A DNA stretch of 24,221 nt from Caulobacter sp. (lineage in GTDB: Bacteria; Pseudomonadota; Alphaproteobacteria; Caulobacterales; Caulobacteraceae): positions 1 through 24,221 of the forward strand of contig JACMOF010000500.1 of assembly GCA_014378155.1 (NCBI GenBank), in the 5' to 3' direction. Position numbers and translations under genes: made by a program. Below are positions 1 through 7,633 of the stretch, piece by piece. Under the pieces are notes generated by a model. That model made no database searches, was not told the origin of the DNA, and saw only the letters and a program-made list of their open reading frames with translations. Position 1 is the stretch's first letter; every line of letters starts with the position of its first letter.

Positions 1-482
1 GCAAAAGCTGGTTAGGCGGCGGCGGCGACCTGTCGCCCCTGCTCGGCTACCAGCGGCAACAGGACTTCCCCGGCGCCATCGACTTCCCCGCCGCCTATCA
101 GCGCGCCTGCGACGCCCACGACCCGACCTGGCACGCCAAGTACAAGGCGTGGTGCGACGAGTATTTCTTCTTGCCCCACCGCAACGAGCCGCGCGGCATC
201 GGCGGAATCTTCTACGACCACCACGACAGCGGCGACTGGTCCAAGGACTTCGCCTTCACCCAGGACGTCGGCAAGGCGTTCCTGGGGATCTATCCTGAGC
301 TGGTCCGCCGCCGGATGGGCGAGGCCTGGACGGCGCAGGAGCGCGAGCAGCAACTGATCCAGCGCGGCCGCTATGTCGAGTTCAACCTGCTCTACGACCG
401 CGGCACGATGTTCGGACTAAAGACCGGCGGCAATGTGGAGTCGATCCTCAGCTCCATGCCGCCCGAGGTGAAGTGGCCGTGA
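1..482 (+). CDS. hemF: Oxygen-dependent coproporphyrinogen III oxidase, C-terminal part (5' truncated by window edge)
   Basis: The frame opening at base 3 gives 159 residues before the TGA. It matches the second half of aerobic coproporphyrinogen III oxidase, which decarboxylates coproporphyrinogen III to protoporphyrinogen IX in heme synthesis in the cytoplasm. Diagnostic blocks are visible in order: a [12 protein letters not shown] segment at the edge, the [16 protein letters not shown] signature followed by GIGGIFYD, then [12 protein letters not shown], the [13 protein letters not shown] block and the [12 protein letters not shown] tail ending in PPEVKWP. The family is about 280-300 residues, so roughly 130 N-terminal residues lie outside the window. 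An internal ATG at 171 falls inside a conserved region and is not the start. The gene converges with the cytochrome gene, with a hairpin repeat between them. hemJ, another heme gene, sits at the other end of the window but on a separate transcript. Confidence 0.96.
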   Translation, partial: KSWLGGGGDLSPLLGYQRQQDFPGAIDFPAAYQRACDAHDPTWHAKYKAWCDEYFFLPHRNEPRGIGGIFYDHHDSGDWSKDFAFTQDVGKAFLGIYPELVRRRMGEAWTAQEREQQLIQRGRYVEFNLLYDRGTMFGLKTGGNVESILSSMPPEVKWP

Positions 483-488
483 CAGGGT

Positions 489-511
489 CCTTCTCCCCTT
501 GCGGGAGAAGG
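489..511. repeat. REP-like hairpin between convergent genes
   Basis: Arms CCTTCTCCC and GGGAGAAGG are perfect inverted repeats around a five-base loop. The element begins 6 bases after the hemF stop and ends 6 bases before the end of the convergent cytochrome gene, so it could act as a two-way terminator or mRNA-end stabiliser. It belongs to the same family as the elements at 16603, 22618 and 22719. Confidence 0.7.
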
Positions 512-517
512 GTCAGG

Positions 518-1165
518 TCACGCCGCCGGGCACTTCGCCCCGGTACCGATCCAGGCCTGCACCAGTTCGCCGAACCTCGCCTGCGTGCCCGGCGCCGGAA
601 CCCGGCCCGCGCCTGGGTTCCAGGCCCAGCCGACCAGGTGGTCGTTGGCCATGTGGTCGTGCAGTTGCGCCAAGCCCCGGCCGCCATTGCGCGACGGGTC
701 CCTGATCTGGGCGCAGATCGCGCCGAGCGACTTGCCCTGCCAGGCCATCTCGACCGGCGCCAGGGCCCATTTCGGATCGCCGGGGATCGACTTGACGTCC
801 TGGCCCCAGGTCGGAACGTTGGCGGGACCGTGGCATGCGCTGCAGGGCATGCCGGCCGGGCCGTGGCCCGCCTGACCGGCGACCATGGGCGGATTGTGCG
901 GATGCCGGTCATCGCCCTGGGTTGGGGCGCGCTGGACCGGGTGGCAGTTCATGCAGCGCGGGCTGTTGATCACCTTGCCGGCCTCGGTGAACAGGGCGAC
1001 CGAACGGGCGGCGGCATCCTGGATCGACACGAACTCGGCCGGGCTCTTCAGGGTCTCGGCCGGGAGCGGCGTCGGCGTAGCGGGCGCGGCGGCCCAAACC
1101 GTGGAGAGCAGGGCGCCGCCGGTCAGGGCGCAACCAACAACGAGCAGGGCTGTGACGGCGCGCAT
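518..1165 (-). CDS. Secreted two-heme c-type cytochrome-like protein
   Basis: 215 residues. The N-terminus (MRAVTALLVVG… to about A26-A27) is a Sec signal peptide, so the protein should be periplasmic. Two CxxCH heme c attachment motifs are visible: CMNCH at residues 71-75 and CSACH at 108-112, with several Met and His residues nearby that could be axial ligands. This implies an electron carrier. Similar small proteins have been database-annotated as isoquinoline 1-oxidoreductase subunits, but nothing here proves that substrate and no molybdopterin subunit is adjacent. The start is supported by GGGGGAG eight bases upstream of ATG at 1165. It is transcribed toward hemF and separated from it by a hairpin. 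The amidotransferase stop lies 43 bases upstream on the same strand, so the two may be co-transcribed. Two-heme binding is well supported; the redox partner is unknown. Confidence 0.8.
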   Translation of the reverse strand: MRAVTALLVVGCALTGGALLSTVWAAAPATPTPLPAETLKSPAEFVSIQDAAARSVALFTEAGKVINSPRCMNCHPVQRAPTQGDDRHPHNPPMVAGQAGHGPAGMPCSACHGPANVPTWGQDVKSIPGDPKWALAPVEMAWQGKSLGAICAQIRDPSRNGGRGLAQLHDHMANDHLVGWAWNPGAGRVPAPGTQARFGELVQAWIGTGAKCPAA

Positions 1166-1208
1166 GATCTGATCTCCCCCGTTCCATCGGGAACGGTCAA
1201 GCTAAGGC

Positions 1209-1913
1209 TTAGGTTGCCTGCGACAGGAAAGATTCGATCCAGTCGGCCATCCGCGCGCGGTCGTTATAGCCTTGCAAGGACGCGATCGCCGCGTCGGCCT
1301 CGGCGTCGGTATAGCGGCTGCCGCGACGGGCCTCGATCAGGGCGATGGCATAGGCCGGGTCGAACTCTGGGTGAAACTGCATCGAGATAGCGGGACGATC
1401 GTCATAGACCAAAATCCCGGCCGGGGTGAAGGCGCTGCCAGCCACGACGCGGGCCGTCGGCGGGATCTCGACCACCTGATCCTGATGCGACGCCGACACG
1501 GCGACGCGGGCCAGGTCCCGTTCCAAGTCCATCCAGGGCAAGGCCTCGGTCACCTCGTAGGCGTGCAGGCCGACGCCCCAGCCCTTGTCCGACTTCACGA
1601 CCCTGCCGCCGAACGCCTCGGCCATGATCTGGTGGCCGAAACACACCCCGACCAGCGGCCGGGCCTGGGCCTTGATCAGGAAAGCCTTCAGCGGCTCGAT
1701 CCAGGGCAGATCGTCATAGACCCCGGCCGCTGAACCGGTGACGATATAGGCGTCGCACTCATCCGGGTCGGCCGGCAGTTCACCGGCCTGGACATCGTAG
1801 GTGACGTAGTCGTGGCCAGGACCCAGCAGGTCCTGGAACATGCCGCCATAGCGCCCGAACTCAGGCTGCAGCGCCTCGGGCGGTTCGCCGGTTTCGAGCA
1901 GGCCGATCTTCAT
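1209..1913 (-). CDS. Class I glutamine amidotransferase (GATase1) domain protein
   Basis: 234 residues, almost entirely one GATase1 domain. The nucleophile elbow GVCFGHQ places the catalytic Cys at residue 91, and the QFHPE motif supplies His181 and Glu183, so the Cys-His-Glu triad is complete. The family uses this triad to hydrolyse glutamine or a gamma-glutamyl amide. The stand-alone form resembles GMP-synthase-like proteins, including those acting on gamma-glutamyl conjugates, but no synthetase domain or partner is fused or adjacent, so the substrate is unknown. The start at 1913 has GGAG eight bases upstream. It is a cytoplasmic protein with no signal or membrane segment. The CCA-transferase gene ends 55 bases upstream on the same strand. 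Confidence 0.85.
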   Translation of the reverse strand: MKIGLLETGEPPEALQPEFGRYGGMFQDLLGPGHDYVTYDVQAGELPADPDECDAYIVTGSAAGVYDDLPWIEPLKAFLIKAQARPLVGVCFGHQIMAEAFGGRVVKSDKGWGVGLHAYEVTEALPWMDLERDLARVAVSASHQDQVVEIPPTARVVAGSAFTPAGILVYDDRPAISMQFHPEFDPAYAIALIEARRGSRYTDAEADAAIASLQGYNDRARMADWIESFLSQAT

Positions 1914-1968
1914 GGGCGGGTCTCCAGGACGCTTCAGTCGATATACAACCGCGAAGGACGTAAGGTCT

Positions 1969-3222
1969 CTAAAACACCATCCCCTGCGCGACGGCCTTCA
2001 GCCGCTCGATGGCCGAAAACTTGTCCTCGATGAAGTCCTGGTCGATCCACCAGATTTCGACCTCGCGCATCACCTCACCGACCATCGGGCCCTTGGGCAC
2101 ACCAGACTTCAGGATCTCCTCGCCGGTCAGCGGAAAGGCCGGCGGCGTCCAGGTCTCGCCCAACGCCAACAGGCCGCGCCATTGCGGTGTGGTGGCGGTG
2201 CGGCCGGCCCCGGCCCAGGCCAGCTTGACCCGGTCGCTGAAGGTCTTGACGCCCAGGGCATAGACCGCCCGACGCGTCTCGCGCGGGCCCATCCAGGAGA
2301 CGATGCGCGGCGACGTGCCGACCGCCTCGATCAGCCGCTCCTTCAGGCTGTTGGACAGCCGCAGCCGCTCGGCCATCTGGGCGGCGATCTTGGGGTCGTC
2401 GGGAATCAGGGCGGCCAGGCGCAGCTCGGGGTCGTTCTCGAACAGTTGCTCGGTCTCGATGGTCATCAGCCCCTCGAAACGGGCCAGCGACTTCACGAAG
2501 GGCAGGATCGACGACAGCACGCTGGTCGCCGCCATCAGTCGCAGGGCCGAGCGCGGATCTTCGGCCGCCAGCAGCTTCAGCAGCTCCTTCTGGGTGCGCT
2601 CAGCGGCGCGGCCCTCGACCATGCCCTTCAGCGCCTTGCAGGCGGCCAGGGCCTTCTGGTCGGCGTCGCCCTTGCCATACCAGGCGTGGAAGCGGAAGAA
2701 CCGCAAGATGCGCAGATAGTCCTCGCGGATCCGGGTCATCGGGTCACCCACGAACACCACCCGCCCTTCGAGCGCGTCGTTCACGCCCTCGCCGGTCGGA
2801 TCATAGAGCCGGCCGTTCAGGTCGGCATAGAGGGCGTTGAAGCGGAAATCGCGGCGCTCGGCGTCTTGGTCCCAGTCCTGGGTGAAAGACACGACCGCCC
2901 TGCGGCCGTCGGTCGAGACATCGCGGCGCAGGGTGGTGATCTCATAGGGCCGACCCTTGGAAATCGCCGTTACCGTGCCATGGTCGACGCCGGTGGGGAT
3001 GACCTTCAGGCCGGCCTCCTGCAGGGCCTCGATCACCAGGTCCGGGGTCAGGGTGGTGGCGATGTCGATGTCGTCGATGGGCTTGCCCATCAAGGTGTTG
3101 CGCACGCAGCCGCCAACGAAACGCGCGCAGCCGGGAAAGCCGCGCGCCTCCAGCGCCGCGATCACCGCCTGGGTCTCCGGCAGCGCCATCCACGGCGGCA
3201 CGCCTATCGATTCTGTACTCAC
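1969..3222 (-). CDS. CCA tRNA nucleotidyltransferase / poly(A) polymerase family protein
   Basis: 417 residues from a GTG start at 3222. The N-terminal nucleotidyltransferase head contains GGCVRN followed by the catalytic DIDIA (two metal-binding Asp). Next come the RRDFRFNALYAD block and the EDYLRILRFFRFHAWYG block that recognises tRNA and nucleotide in class II enzymes. The C-terminal half is helical. The family adds CCA to tRNA 3' ends or adenylates RNA; the alphaproteobacterial type without an HD domain is usually annotated as CCA transferase. GTG at 3222 is preferred because GGGGGAG lies four bases upstream. An ATG at 3276 extends 18 residues without conservation, and an ATG at 3189 lacks a ribosome site. 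It is the last gene of the cluster DUF1285–Nudix–CCA transferase, an arrangement common in alphaproteobacteria. Confidence 0.9.
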   Translation of the reverse strand: MSTESIGVPPWMALPETQAVIAALEARGFPGCARFVGGCVRNTLMGKPIDDIDIATTLTPDLVIEALQEAGLKVIPTGVDHGTVTAISKGRPYEITTLRRDVSTDGRRAVVSFTQDWDQDAERRDFRFNALYADLNGRLYDPTGEGVNDALEGRVVFVGDPMTRIREDYLRILRFFRFHAWYGKGDADQKALAACKALKGMVEGRAAERTQKELLKLLAAEDPRSALRLMAATSVLSSILPFVKSLARFEGLMTIETEQLFENDPELRLAALIPDDPKIAAQMAERLRLSNSLKERLIEAVGTSPRIVSWMGPRETRRAVYALGVKTFSDRVKLAWAGAGRTATTPQWRGLLALGETWTPPAFPLTGEEILKSGVPKGPMVGEVMREVEIWWIDQDFIEDKFSAIERLKAVAQGMVF

Positions 3223-3348
3223 GCCACTCCCCCAGGTGCACAAAACGCCCCCGCCCAGCGGGGTCCGGCATTTCAAACGATTATTTCAAACCGGCAAGCC
3301 CCGGACATCGATCAAGCTGTTGATCGATGCCGCACCAAGAGCACCCGC

Positions 3349-3993
3349 TCAGCCGACGGGGTCTTCGCCATGCAGCCGCTCGTAGAGCGCGCGCAGCATG
3401 CCGGCGGTCGCCCCCCAGATGAAACGCTCATTCCACGGCATCGCATAGAAGAATCGGCGCTCGCCGTCCGGCAGGTCGCGATGCTGACGTTGATGGTTCT
3501 GAGAGTCCATCAGGAAGGCGAACGGCGTCTCGAACACATCGGCCACCTCGTCGGGACTGGCGACGAAGGTGGCGGCGGGATCGATGAAGCCGACCACCGG
3601 CGTGACGTGGAAGCCCGTCACCGTGCGGTAGCCGTGCAGCAGACCCGCCAGGGTAACGCAGGACGGGTCTAGGTTCACCTCTTCCTGGGCCTCGCGCAGG
3701 GCGGTCTCCCACGGCGTCTCGCCTGGATCGCAACGGCCCCCGGGAAAGGCGATCTGGCCGGTGTGGCTTCGCAGAGTATCGGACCGGCGGGTCAGCAGGA
3801 CGGTCATCCCCGCCTCACGCTCGACCAGCCCCACCAGCACGGCGGCGGGGCGCAGGGCGTGGGGATTGTCGGGCCGCATGCCGGGATTGAGATCGTAATC
3901 CGAACGCGCGGCGTCGAGGCTGGGATCGTAGCCGTCGATCGGGTCCAACTTGCTGGCGATCCAGGCGCGCCGCGCGTCCCTGGACAGGGTCAT
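3349..3993 (-). CDS. Nudix hydrolase, NudL/CoA pyrophosphatase type
   Basis: 214 residues. The Nudix box begins at GGRCDPGE and continues through TALREAQEEVNL, giving the G-x5-E-x7-RE-x2-EE core with metal-binding glutamates. The usual Gly after EEV is Asn here. Just upstream, the LLTRRS and LRSHTGQIAFPGG segment is the UPF0035 signature of CoA pyrophosphatases (NudL), which cleave CoA or acyl-CoA to phosphopantetheine and 3',5'-ADP. The ATG overlaps the stop of the upstream DUF1285 gene as ATGA, indicating translational coupling. A GAGG touches the ATG directly, so translation probably depends on that coupling. CoA as substrate follows from the family. Confidence 0.9.
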   Translation of the reverse strand: MTLSRDARRAWIASKLDPIDGYDPSLDAARSDYDLNPGMRPDNPHALRPAAVLVGLVEREAGMTVLLTRRSDTLRSHTGQIAFPGGRCDPGETPWETALREAQEEVNLDPSCVTLAGLLHGYRTVTGFHVTPVVGFIDPAATFVASPDEVADVFETPFAFLMDSQNHQRQHRDLPDGERRFFYAMPWNERFIWGATAGMLRALYERLHGEDPVG

Positions 3994-4577
3994 CCTCGGT
4001 GCGCCCCGGCCGGGGCCATCGGGAACCAGGCGCCGTTTGAGGTCACACCCAGGCGCGGCCCCTCCGGCGTGTCGCGCTCCGCAGCCAGTTCGACCAGCTC
4101 ATAGAACACAGGCCGCGCGATCAGAGCCTCCAGGCCGCGCCGCACGTGGACATAGGGCCGCGGCTCGCCAGTGGCCGTATCGGTCTCGACGCGGATGGCG
4201 TTGTCGGGGCCGGCCTCGACCAGGTCACCGACATTGGTCTCGAAGCGCAGCACGCCGTTTTCAGCATCGACCCGCGTGGCCATGAACGGCGCGTCCTCGA
4301 CCTGGATCTTCAGCTTCTCGACAGGGGTGACCAAGTGATAGCCGTCGGGATCCAGCCGCAGCACGGTCGAGAACAGCCGCACCAGAGCCTCGCGGCCGAT
4401 CGGCGATCCCTCGTGAAACCAGACGCCGTCCTTGCGGATGCGGATGTCGATCTCGCCGCAATGCTCAGGATGCCACAGATGCACAGGCGGCAGGCCGCGC
4501 TCGCCCGCGCGCCCCTTCGCCGCCTGGGCGGCGGCGGTGACGCCTGCGAGGCCAGAGGGGGTGGGATCGACAATCAT
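3990..4577 (-). CDS. DUF1285 domain protein
   Basis: About 195 residues. The conserved DUF1285 pattern is clear: LPPVHLWHPEHCGEIDIRI, then DGVWFHEGSPIGR, LVRLFSTVLR, YHLVTPVEK and VEDAPF. The family is cytoplasmic and of unknown function; structures show two small beta domains. The start is uncertain: ATG codons at 4577, 4595 and 4643 are in frame. The one at 4643 lies inside a CATG-centred palindrome and is unlikely. 4577 gives the usual family length, but neither it nor 4595 has a strong ribosome site. The stop overlaps the start of the Nudix gene by four bases, and the CCA-transferase gene follows, so this is probably the lead gene of a small operon. Confidence 0.85.
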   Translation of the reverse strand: MIVDPTPSGLAGVTAAAQAAKGRAGERGLPPVHLWHPEHCGEIDIRIRKDGVWFHEGSPIGREALVRLFSTVLRLDPDGYHLVTPVEKLKIQVEDAPFMATRVDAENGVLRFETNVGDLVEAGPDNAIRVETDTATGEPRPYVHVRRGLEALIARPVFYELVELAAERDTPEGPRLGVTSNGAWFPMAPAGAHRG

Positions 4578-4629
4578 GGGCTTCAGGTAGGGCATGCGGC
4601 GCCCACACTCAAGCACGAGCGCACGATAT

Positions 4630-4655
4630 GGGGACAGGCGCATGCGCCTGTCCCC
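4630..4655. repeat. CATG-centred palindrome, copy 1
   Basis: A perfect 26-base palindrome with arm GGGGACAGGCGCA, centred in GCATGC. It lies between the GNAT gene end (4665) and the DUF1285 start region. The same arm recurs at 6741 and 7594. Confidence 0.85.
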
Positions 4656-4664
4656 AGCCGTAAC

Positions 4665-5183
4665 TCAAGCGACGCGGATAGGTCCCACCAAGCCCGAATC
4701 TCCGCCCTCGACCAAGGCCTTCACCAGCACCCGTCGCTGATCGGCCGGCCCCGGCATGGTCACCCTCGCCGCCGGTCCTGCCGAAAAGCCGATCCGCGCG
4801 AAATAGGGGGCGTCGCCGACCAGCAGCACCGCGCGCCAGCCGGCTCGCGCGGCGGCGGCGCAGGCGGCTTCGACGAGGGCCTGGCCCAGGCCGTGGCTGC
4901 GCGCGGTGGCGTCCACCGCCAGCGGGCCGAGGAAGGCGACGGGCTTGTCGCCCACCATGACCGGCCAGAGGCGCACGCTGCCGATCACCCGGCCTTCGTC
5001 CAAGGCCACGAACGCGCAGTCGTCAAGCTTCCGATTGCCCTCGCGCAGACGCTCCGACGACTTGGCGAAGCGGCCGGGTCCGAAGGCGCGATCGACCAGC
5101 ACCTCGACGGCGCGGGCGTGCTCGGGCAGCTCGTTGAGAAGGCTGGGATAGGGCGACGAAGGCGCGACGGCGGAAGACGACAT
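4665..5183 (-). CDS. GNAT family N-acetyltransferase (YhbS-like)
   Basis: 172 residues from ATG at 5183. The acetyl-CoA binding core is visible: FLGPLAVDATARSHGLGQALVEAA contains the beta4 strand and the R-x-x-G-x-G/A pyrophosphate loop. It is followed by the ARAGWRAVLLVGDAPYFARIGF segment typical of YhbS-type acetyltransferases. These transfer an acetyl group from acetyl-CoA to an amine; the acceptor is unknown. The reading frame stays open far upstream, but the extension has no domain and crosses a hairpin, so the ATG that precedes the GNAT fold was chosen, although its ribosome site is weak. It is transcribed away from the MFS gene across a 255-base gap. Confidence 0.85.
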   Translation of the reverse strand: MSSSAVAPSSPYPSLLNELPEHARAVEVLVDRAFGPGRFAKSSERLREGNRKLDDCAFVALDEGRVIGSVRLWPVMVGDKPVAFLGPLAVDATARSHGLGQALVEAACAAAARAGWRAVLLVGDAPYFARIGFSAGPAARVTMPGPADQRRVLVKALVEGGDSGLVGPIRVA

Positions 5184-5438
5184 GGGCGCTAAACGATCCA
5201 GAACACGAAAAGGGGCATAGCCCCGGATCGTGACGCGGCCGAGACGGTCGCATCCGGGGCGTTCAGACGCGGACTCCGGTCCGCGCGGCGCAGGTTCGTC
5301 GCTGGCGTCGCATGGCGCGCCCTCTCCATCAGGAGGGCGCGAAATAGGGCCTAGGGCGCGCTGGGTCAAATAATTCAACGGCCGCATAAGAGAAACGCGA
5401 TTGCGGCGACGCGGGCCTGAGGACATGGTCCGCCCCCG
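5184..5438. other. Divergent intergenic region with a hairpin
   Basis: This gap separates the divergent GNAT and MFS genes and should hold both promoters. A stem with arms CGCGCCCTC (5316-5324) and GAGGGCGCG (5333-5341) and an 8-base loop is visible. No T-run follows on either strand, so it is not a standard terminator. No convincing -35/-10 pair was found. Confidence 0.4.
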
Positions 5439-6725
5439 ATGACCGACCTCCCCCCCGACGCAGATTCCATCCCGTCCGCCCTCGAGGCGCCGGAAACCTC
5501 GATGCGCGCGCTGCTCAAGCAGAGCGACTTCCTGTTCTTCTGGGGCGCGCGGTTCACCGCCACCCTCGCGGTGCAGATCCAGGGGGTGACAATCGGCTGG
5601 CAGGTCTACACCCTGGCCCGCGAGACCGGACACAATGAGGGCCAGGGGGCCTTCTTGCTGGGCATGGTAGGCCTGGCCCAGTTCATCCCGCTGTTCTTTT
5701 TGGCGCTGACCGCCGGAGAGACCGCCGACCGCCATGATCGCAAGATGATCATGACTGCGGCCATCGGCGTCGACATCGTCTGCGCCGCAGCCCTGGGCTT
5801 CCTGGCCTGGTCGGGACACACGACGCTGTGGCCGATCTTCGCCATCGCCGTGCTGTTCGGCGCCGGCCGCGCCTTCCTGTCCCCGGCGTCCAGCGCCATG
5901 GGGCCGATGCTGGTGCCGCGCCCGCTGTTACCGCGCGCCATCGCCTGGAACTCGTTGTCCTGGCAGAGCGCCTCGATCATTGGCCCGGCCTTGGGCGGCC
6001 TGCTATGCGCCATCTCGGCGGCCACGGCGTTCGGGGCTTCGGTCGTGCTGTTCCTGCTGGGCGGCCTGCTGCTGCTGGGCATCAAGGCCAATACCAAGCC
6101 CGTCACCCAGCCGGGCTCGCGCTGGGCGCTGATCAAGGAAGGCCTGGTCTATACCTGGCGCAACAAGATCGTCTTCGGCTCGATCTCGCTGGATTTGTTC
6201 GCGGTATTGCTCGGCGGGGCCACGGCCCTGCTGCCGGTGTTCGCCCGTGATGTGCTGCATGTGGGGGCCGAGGGCTTTGGCGTGCTGCGCGCCGCCCCCG
6301 CCGTGGGCGCGACGCTGGTGGCGGTGATCCTGGCCAGCCACACGATCCGCCGCCGAGCGGGCCTGCTGATGTTTGGCGCCGTGGCGGTGTTCGGCGCCGC
6401 GACCGTGGTCTTCGGGCTATCGAAATATGTCTGGCTGTCGGTCGGCGCCCTGGCGGTGCTGGGCGCGGCCGACATGGTCTCGGTCTATATCCGCCAGACC
6501 CTGGTGCAACTGGTCACCCCAGATCCGATGCGCGGCAGGGTCGCCGCCGTCTCGGGCCTGTTCATCAGCGCCTCCAACGAACTGGGCGAGTTCGAGAGCG
6601 GCGTCGCGGCGCGGTTCCTGGGCCCGGTCGGCGCGGCGGTGTTCGGCGGCGTCGGGGCCCTGATCGTCACGGGCGCGTGGGCCAAGATGTTCCCGGAACT
6701 GCGCAAGGCGGACCGGCTGGATTAG
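5439..6725 (+). CDS. MFS transporter, EntS/MFS_3-like exporter
   Basis: 428 residues with about 11-12 hydrophobic segments. The start of the fold reads FLFFWGARFTATLAVQIQGVTIGWQVY, typical of the MFS_3 (enterobactin-exporter-like) group. The ADRHDRK loop between helices 2 and 3 is the MFS signature. A second conserved block, RGRVAAVSGLFISASNELGEFESG, lies near residues 370-395. It is an inner-membrane, proton-coupled exporter by family; the substrate cannot be told and no siderophore genes are nearby. The first 21 residues form a polar, Pro-rich lead; a start at the in-frame ATG at 5502 is possible. It ends just before a long palindrome shared with the convergent GNAT gene. Confidence 0.9.
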   Translation: MTDLPPDADSIPSALEAPETSMRALLKQSDFLFFWGARFTATLAVQIQGVTIGWQVYTLARETGHNEGQGAFLLGMVGLAQFIPLFFLALTAGETADRHDRKMIMTAAIGVDIVCAAALGFLAWSGHTTLWPIFAIAVLFGAGRAFLSPASSAMGPMLVPRPLLPRAIAWNSLSWQSASIIGPALGGLLCAISAATAFGASVVLFLLGGLLLLGIKANTKPVTQPGSRWALIKEGLVYTWRNKIVFGSISLDLFAVLLGGATALLPVFARDVLHVGAEGFGVLRAAPAVGATLVAVILASHTIRRRAGLLMFGAVAVFGAATVVFGLSKYVWLSVGALAVLGAADMVSVYIRQTLVQLVTPDPMRGRVAAVSGLFISASNELGEFESGVAARFLGPVGAAVFGGVGALIVTGAWAKMFPELRKADRLD

Positions 6726-6730
6726 GCTGT

Positions 6731-6774
6731 GCGAGGAACGGGGACAGGCACATGTGCCTGTCCCCGTTCCTCGC
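6731..6774. repeat. CATG-centred palindrome, copy 2 (44-base perfect inverted repeat, terminator-like)
   Basis: All 44 bases form a perfect palindrome: the outer arm GCGAGGAACG adjoins an inner GGGGACAGG core shared with copies 1 and 3, centred on ACATGT. It fills the gap between the convergent MFS and GNAT genes, so it may end transcription from both sides, although there is no T-run. Confidence 0.85.
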
Positions 6775-7254
6775 CTAGGCCGCAGCCAACCTCGCCAACG
6801 CCTCGCCCGTCATCCGTCGCACGATCCACTCGTTCATCGCGGCCGCGCCCAGGCTGTCATAGAAAGCGATCGACGGGGCGTTCCAGTCGAGCACGGCCCA
6901 TTCCAGTCGGCCGAGCTTCTCGTCCAGGCAGCGCCGCGCCAGCCCCGCCAACAATGCCTTGCCCGCCCCGCTGCCCCGCGCTTCGGGCAGCACGAACAGG
7001 TCTTCCAGATAGATTCCGTGCCGGCCGACGAAGGTCGAGAAGTTGTAGAACCACAAGGCAAAGCCCACCGGCGCGCCGTCAATCTCGGCGATGTCGCAGA
7101 AGGCCTTGGGGTTTTCGCCAAACAGCGCCACCGTGATATCGTCCTGCGTGGTCCGCACATCGTCGAGCAGCTTCTCATAGGCGGCGAGATCGCGGATGAA
7201 CCGCAGGATCAAGGCGCTGTCGGCCTCGACGGCGGGACGAATGGATACGGGCAT
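6775..7254 (-). CDS. GNAT family N-acetyltransferase, SSAT/diamine-acetyltransferase-like
   Basis: 159 residues. The sequence follows the spermidine/spermine N1-acetyltransferase group along its whole length: IRPAVEADSALILRFIRDLA at the N-terminus, FALWFYNFSTF, IYLEDLFVLPEARGSGAGKALL (acetyl-CoA loop R-G-S-G-A-G-K), then LEWAVLDWNAPSIAFYDSLGA with the conserved late Tyr. The family acetylates polyamines, thialysine or related amines in the cytoplasm; which one is inference. GAAGAG lies seven bases upstream of the ATG at 7254. That ATG overlaps by two bases the ATG of the divergent TfoX gene, because the two share one CATG. Confidence 0.9.
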   Translation of the reverse strand: MPVSIRPAVEADSALILRFIRDLAAYEKLLDDVRTTQDDITVALFGENPKAFCDIAEIDGAPVGFALWFYNFSTFVGRHGIYLEDLFVLPEARGSGAGKALLAGLARRCLDEKLGRLEWAVLDWNAPSIAFYDSLGAAAMNEWIVRRMTGEALARLAAA

Positions 7255-7585
7255 GGCGGTCTCTTCGGACTATCTGGATTTGGTACTCGAACAGCTGGCC
7301 CCGGTCGGGCCGCTGACCTCGCGAAAGATGTTCGGCGGAGTCGGCCTCTATGCCCAAGGCCTGTTCTTCGCCCTGATCGACGACGACACCCTCTATCTCA
7401 AGGGCGACGAGACACTGGGCCCCGATTTCGCGGCCGCCGGCAGCACGCAGTTCGCGCCCTTCGGCATGAGCTCCATGGCTTACTGGTCGGCGCCCGCCGA
7501 GGCGTTGGATGAGCCAGACCTGATGGTCGAGTGGGCGCGGCGCTCGATCGCGGTGGCGGCGGCGCGGAAGGCTCGGAAGCCCTGA
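7253..7585 (+). CDS. TfoX/Sxy N-terminal-domain protein
   Basis: 110 residues from ATG at 7253. The TfoX_N pattern is clear: LTSRKMFGGVGLYAQGLFFALIDDDTLYLKGD, then FAPFGMSSMAYWSAPAEALDE. In gammaproteobacteria TfoX/Sxy coactivates CRP-dependent competence genes. Short single-domain alphaproteobacterial versions have no shown role, so competence should not be assumed. The start codon shares CATG with the opposite-strand GNAT start; an in-frame ATG at 7241 would lie inside the GNAT gene. Neither has a strong ribosome site. It converges on the SDR gene, with a CATG palindrome between. Confidence 0.85.
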   Translation: MAVSSDYLDLVLEQLAPVGPLTSRKMFGGVGLYAQGLFFALIDDDTLYLKGDETLGPDFAAAGSTQFAPFGMSSMAYWSAPAEALDEPDLMVEWARRSIAVAAARKARKP

Positions 7586-7592
7586 TCCAGGG

Positions 7593-7620
7593 TTGGGGAC
7601 AGACGCATGCGCCTGTCCCC
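7593..7620. repeat. CATG-centred palindrome, copy 3
   Basis: Arms TTGGGGACAGACGCA and TGCGCCTGTCCCCAA match except at one base pair, centred on GCATGC. It sits between the convergent TfoX (ends 7585) and SDR (ends 7634) genes. Confidence 0.8.
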
Positions 7621-7633
7621 AATTGCAAGACCC

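Noticed and set aside
1912..3672. A 586-codon plus-strand open frame
   Set aside because: It lies opposite the CCA-transferase and Nudix genes, which carry clear motifs. Its own translation is low-complexity (Gln/Arg/Gly-rich), as expected for an antisense shadow in GC-rich DNA.
4146..5192. A 348-codon plus-strand open frame
   Set aside because: It is antisense to the DUF1285 and GNAT genes; no domain is visible and composition is shadow-like.
5425..5442. Tiny open frame ATG-GTC-CGC-CCC-CGA-TGA overlapping the MFS ATG
   Set aside because: Five codons with the GAGG only two bases away; it could be a chance upstream frame and there is no further support.
5184..5819. N-terminal extension of the GNAT frame up to 5819
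   Set aside because: It would cross a hairpin and overlap the start of the MFS gene; the extension shows no domain.
7196..7585. TfoX-like protein as evidence for a natural-competence locus
   Set aside because: No com, dpr or pilus genes are nearby, and single-domain TfoX_N proteins are widespread without a known competence role.
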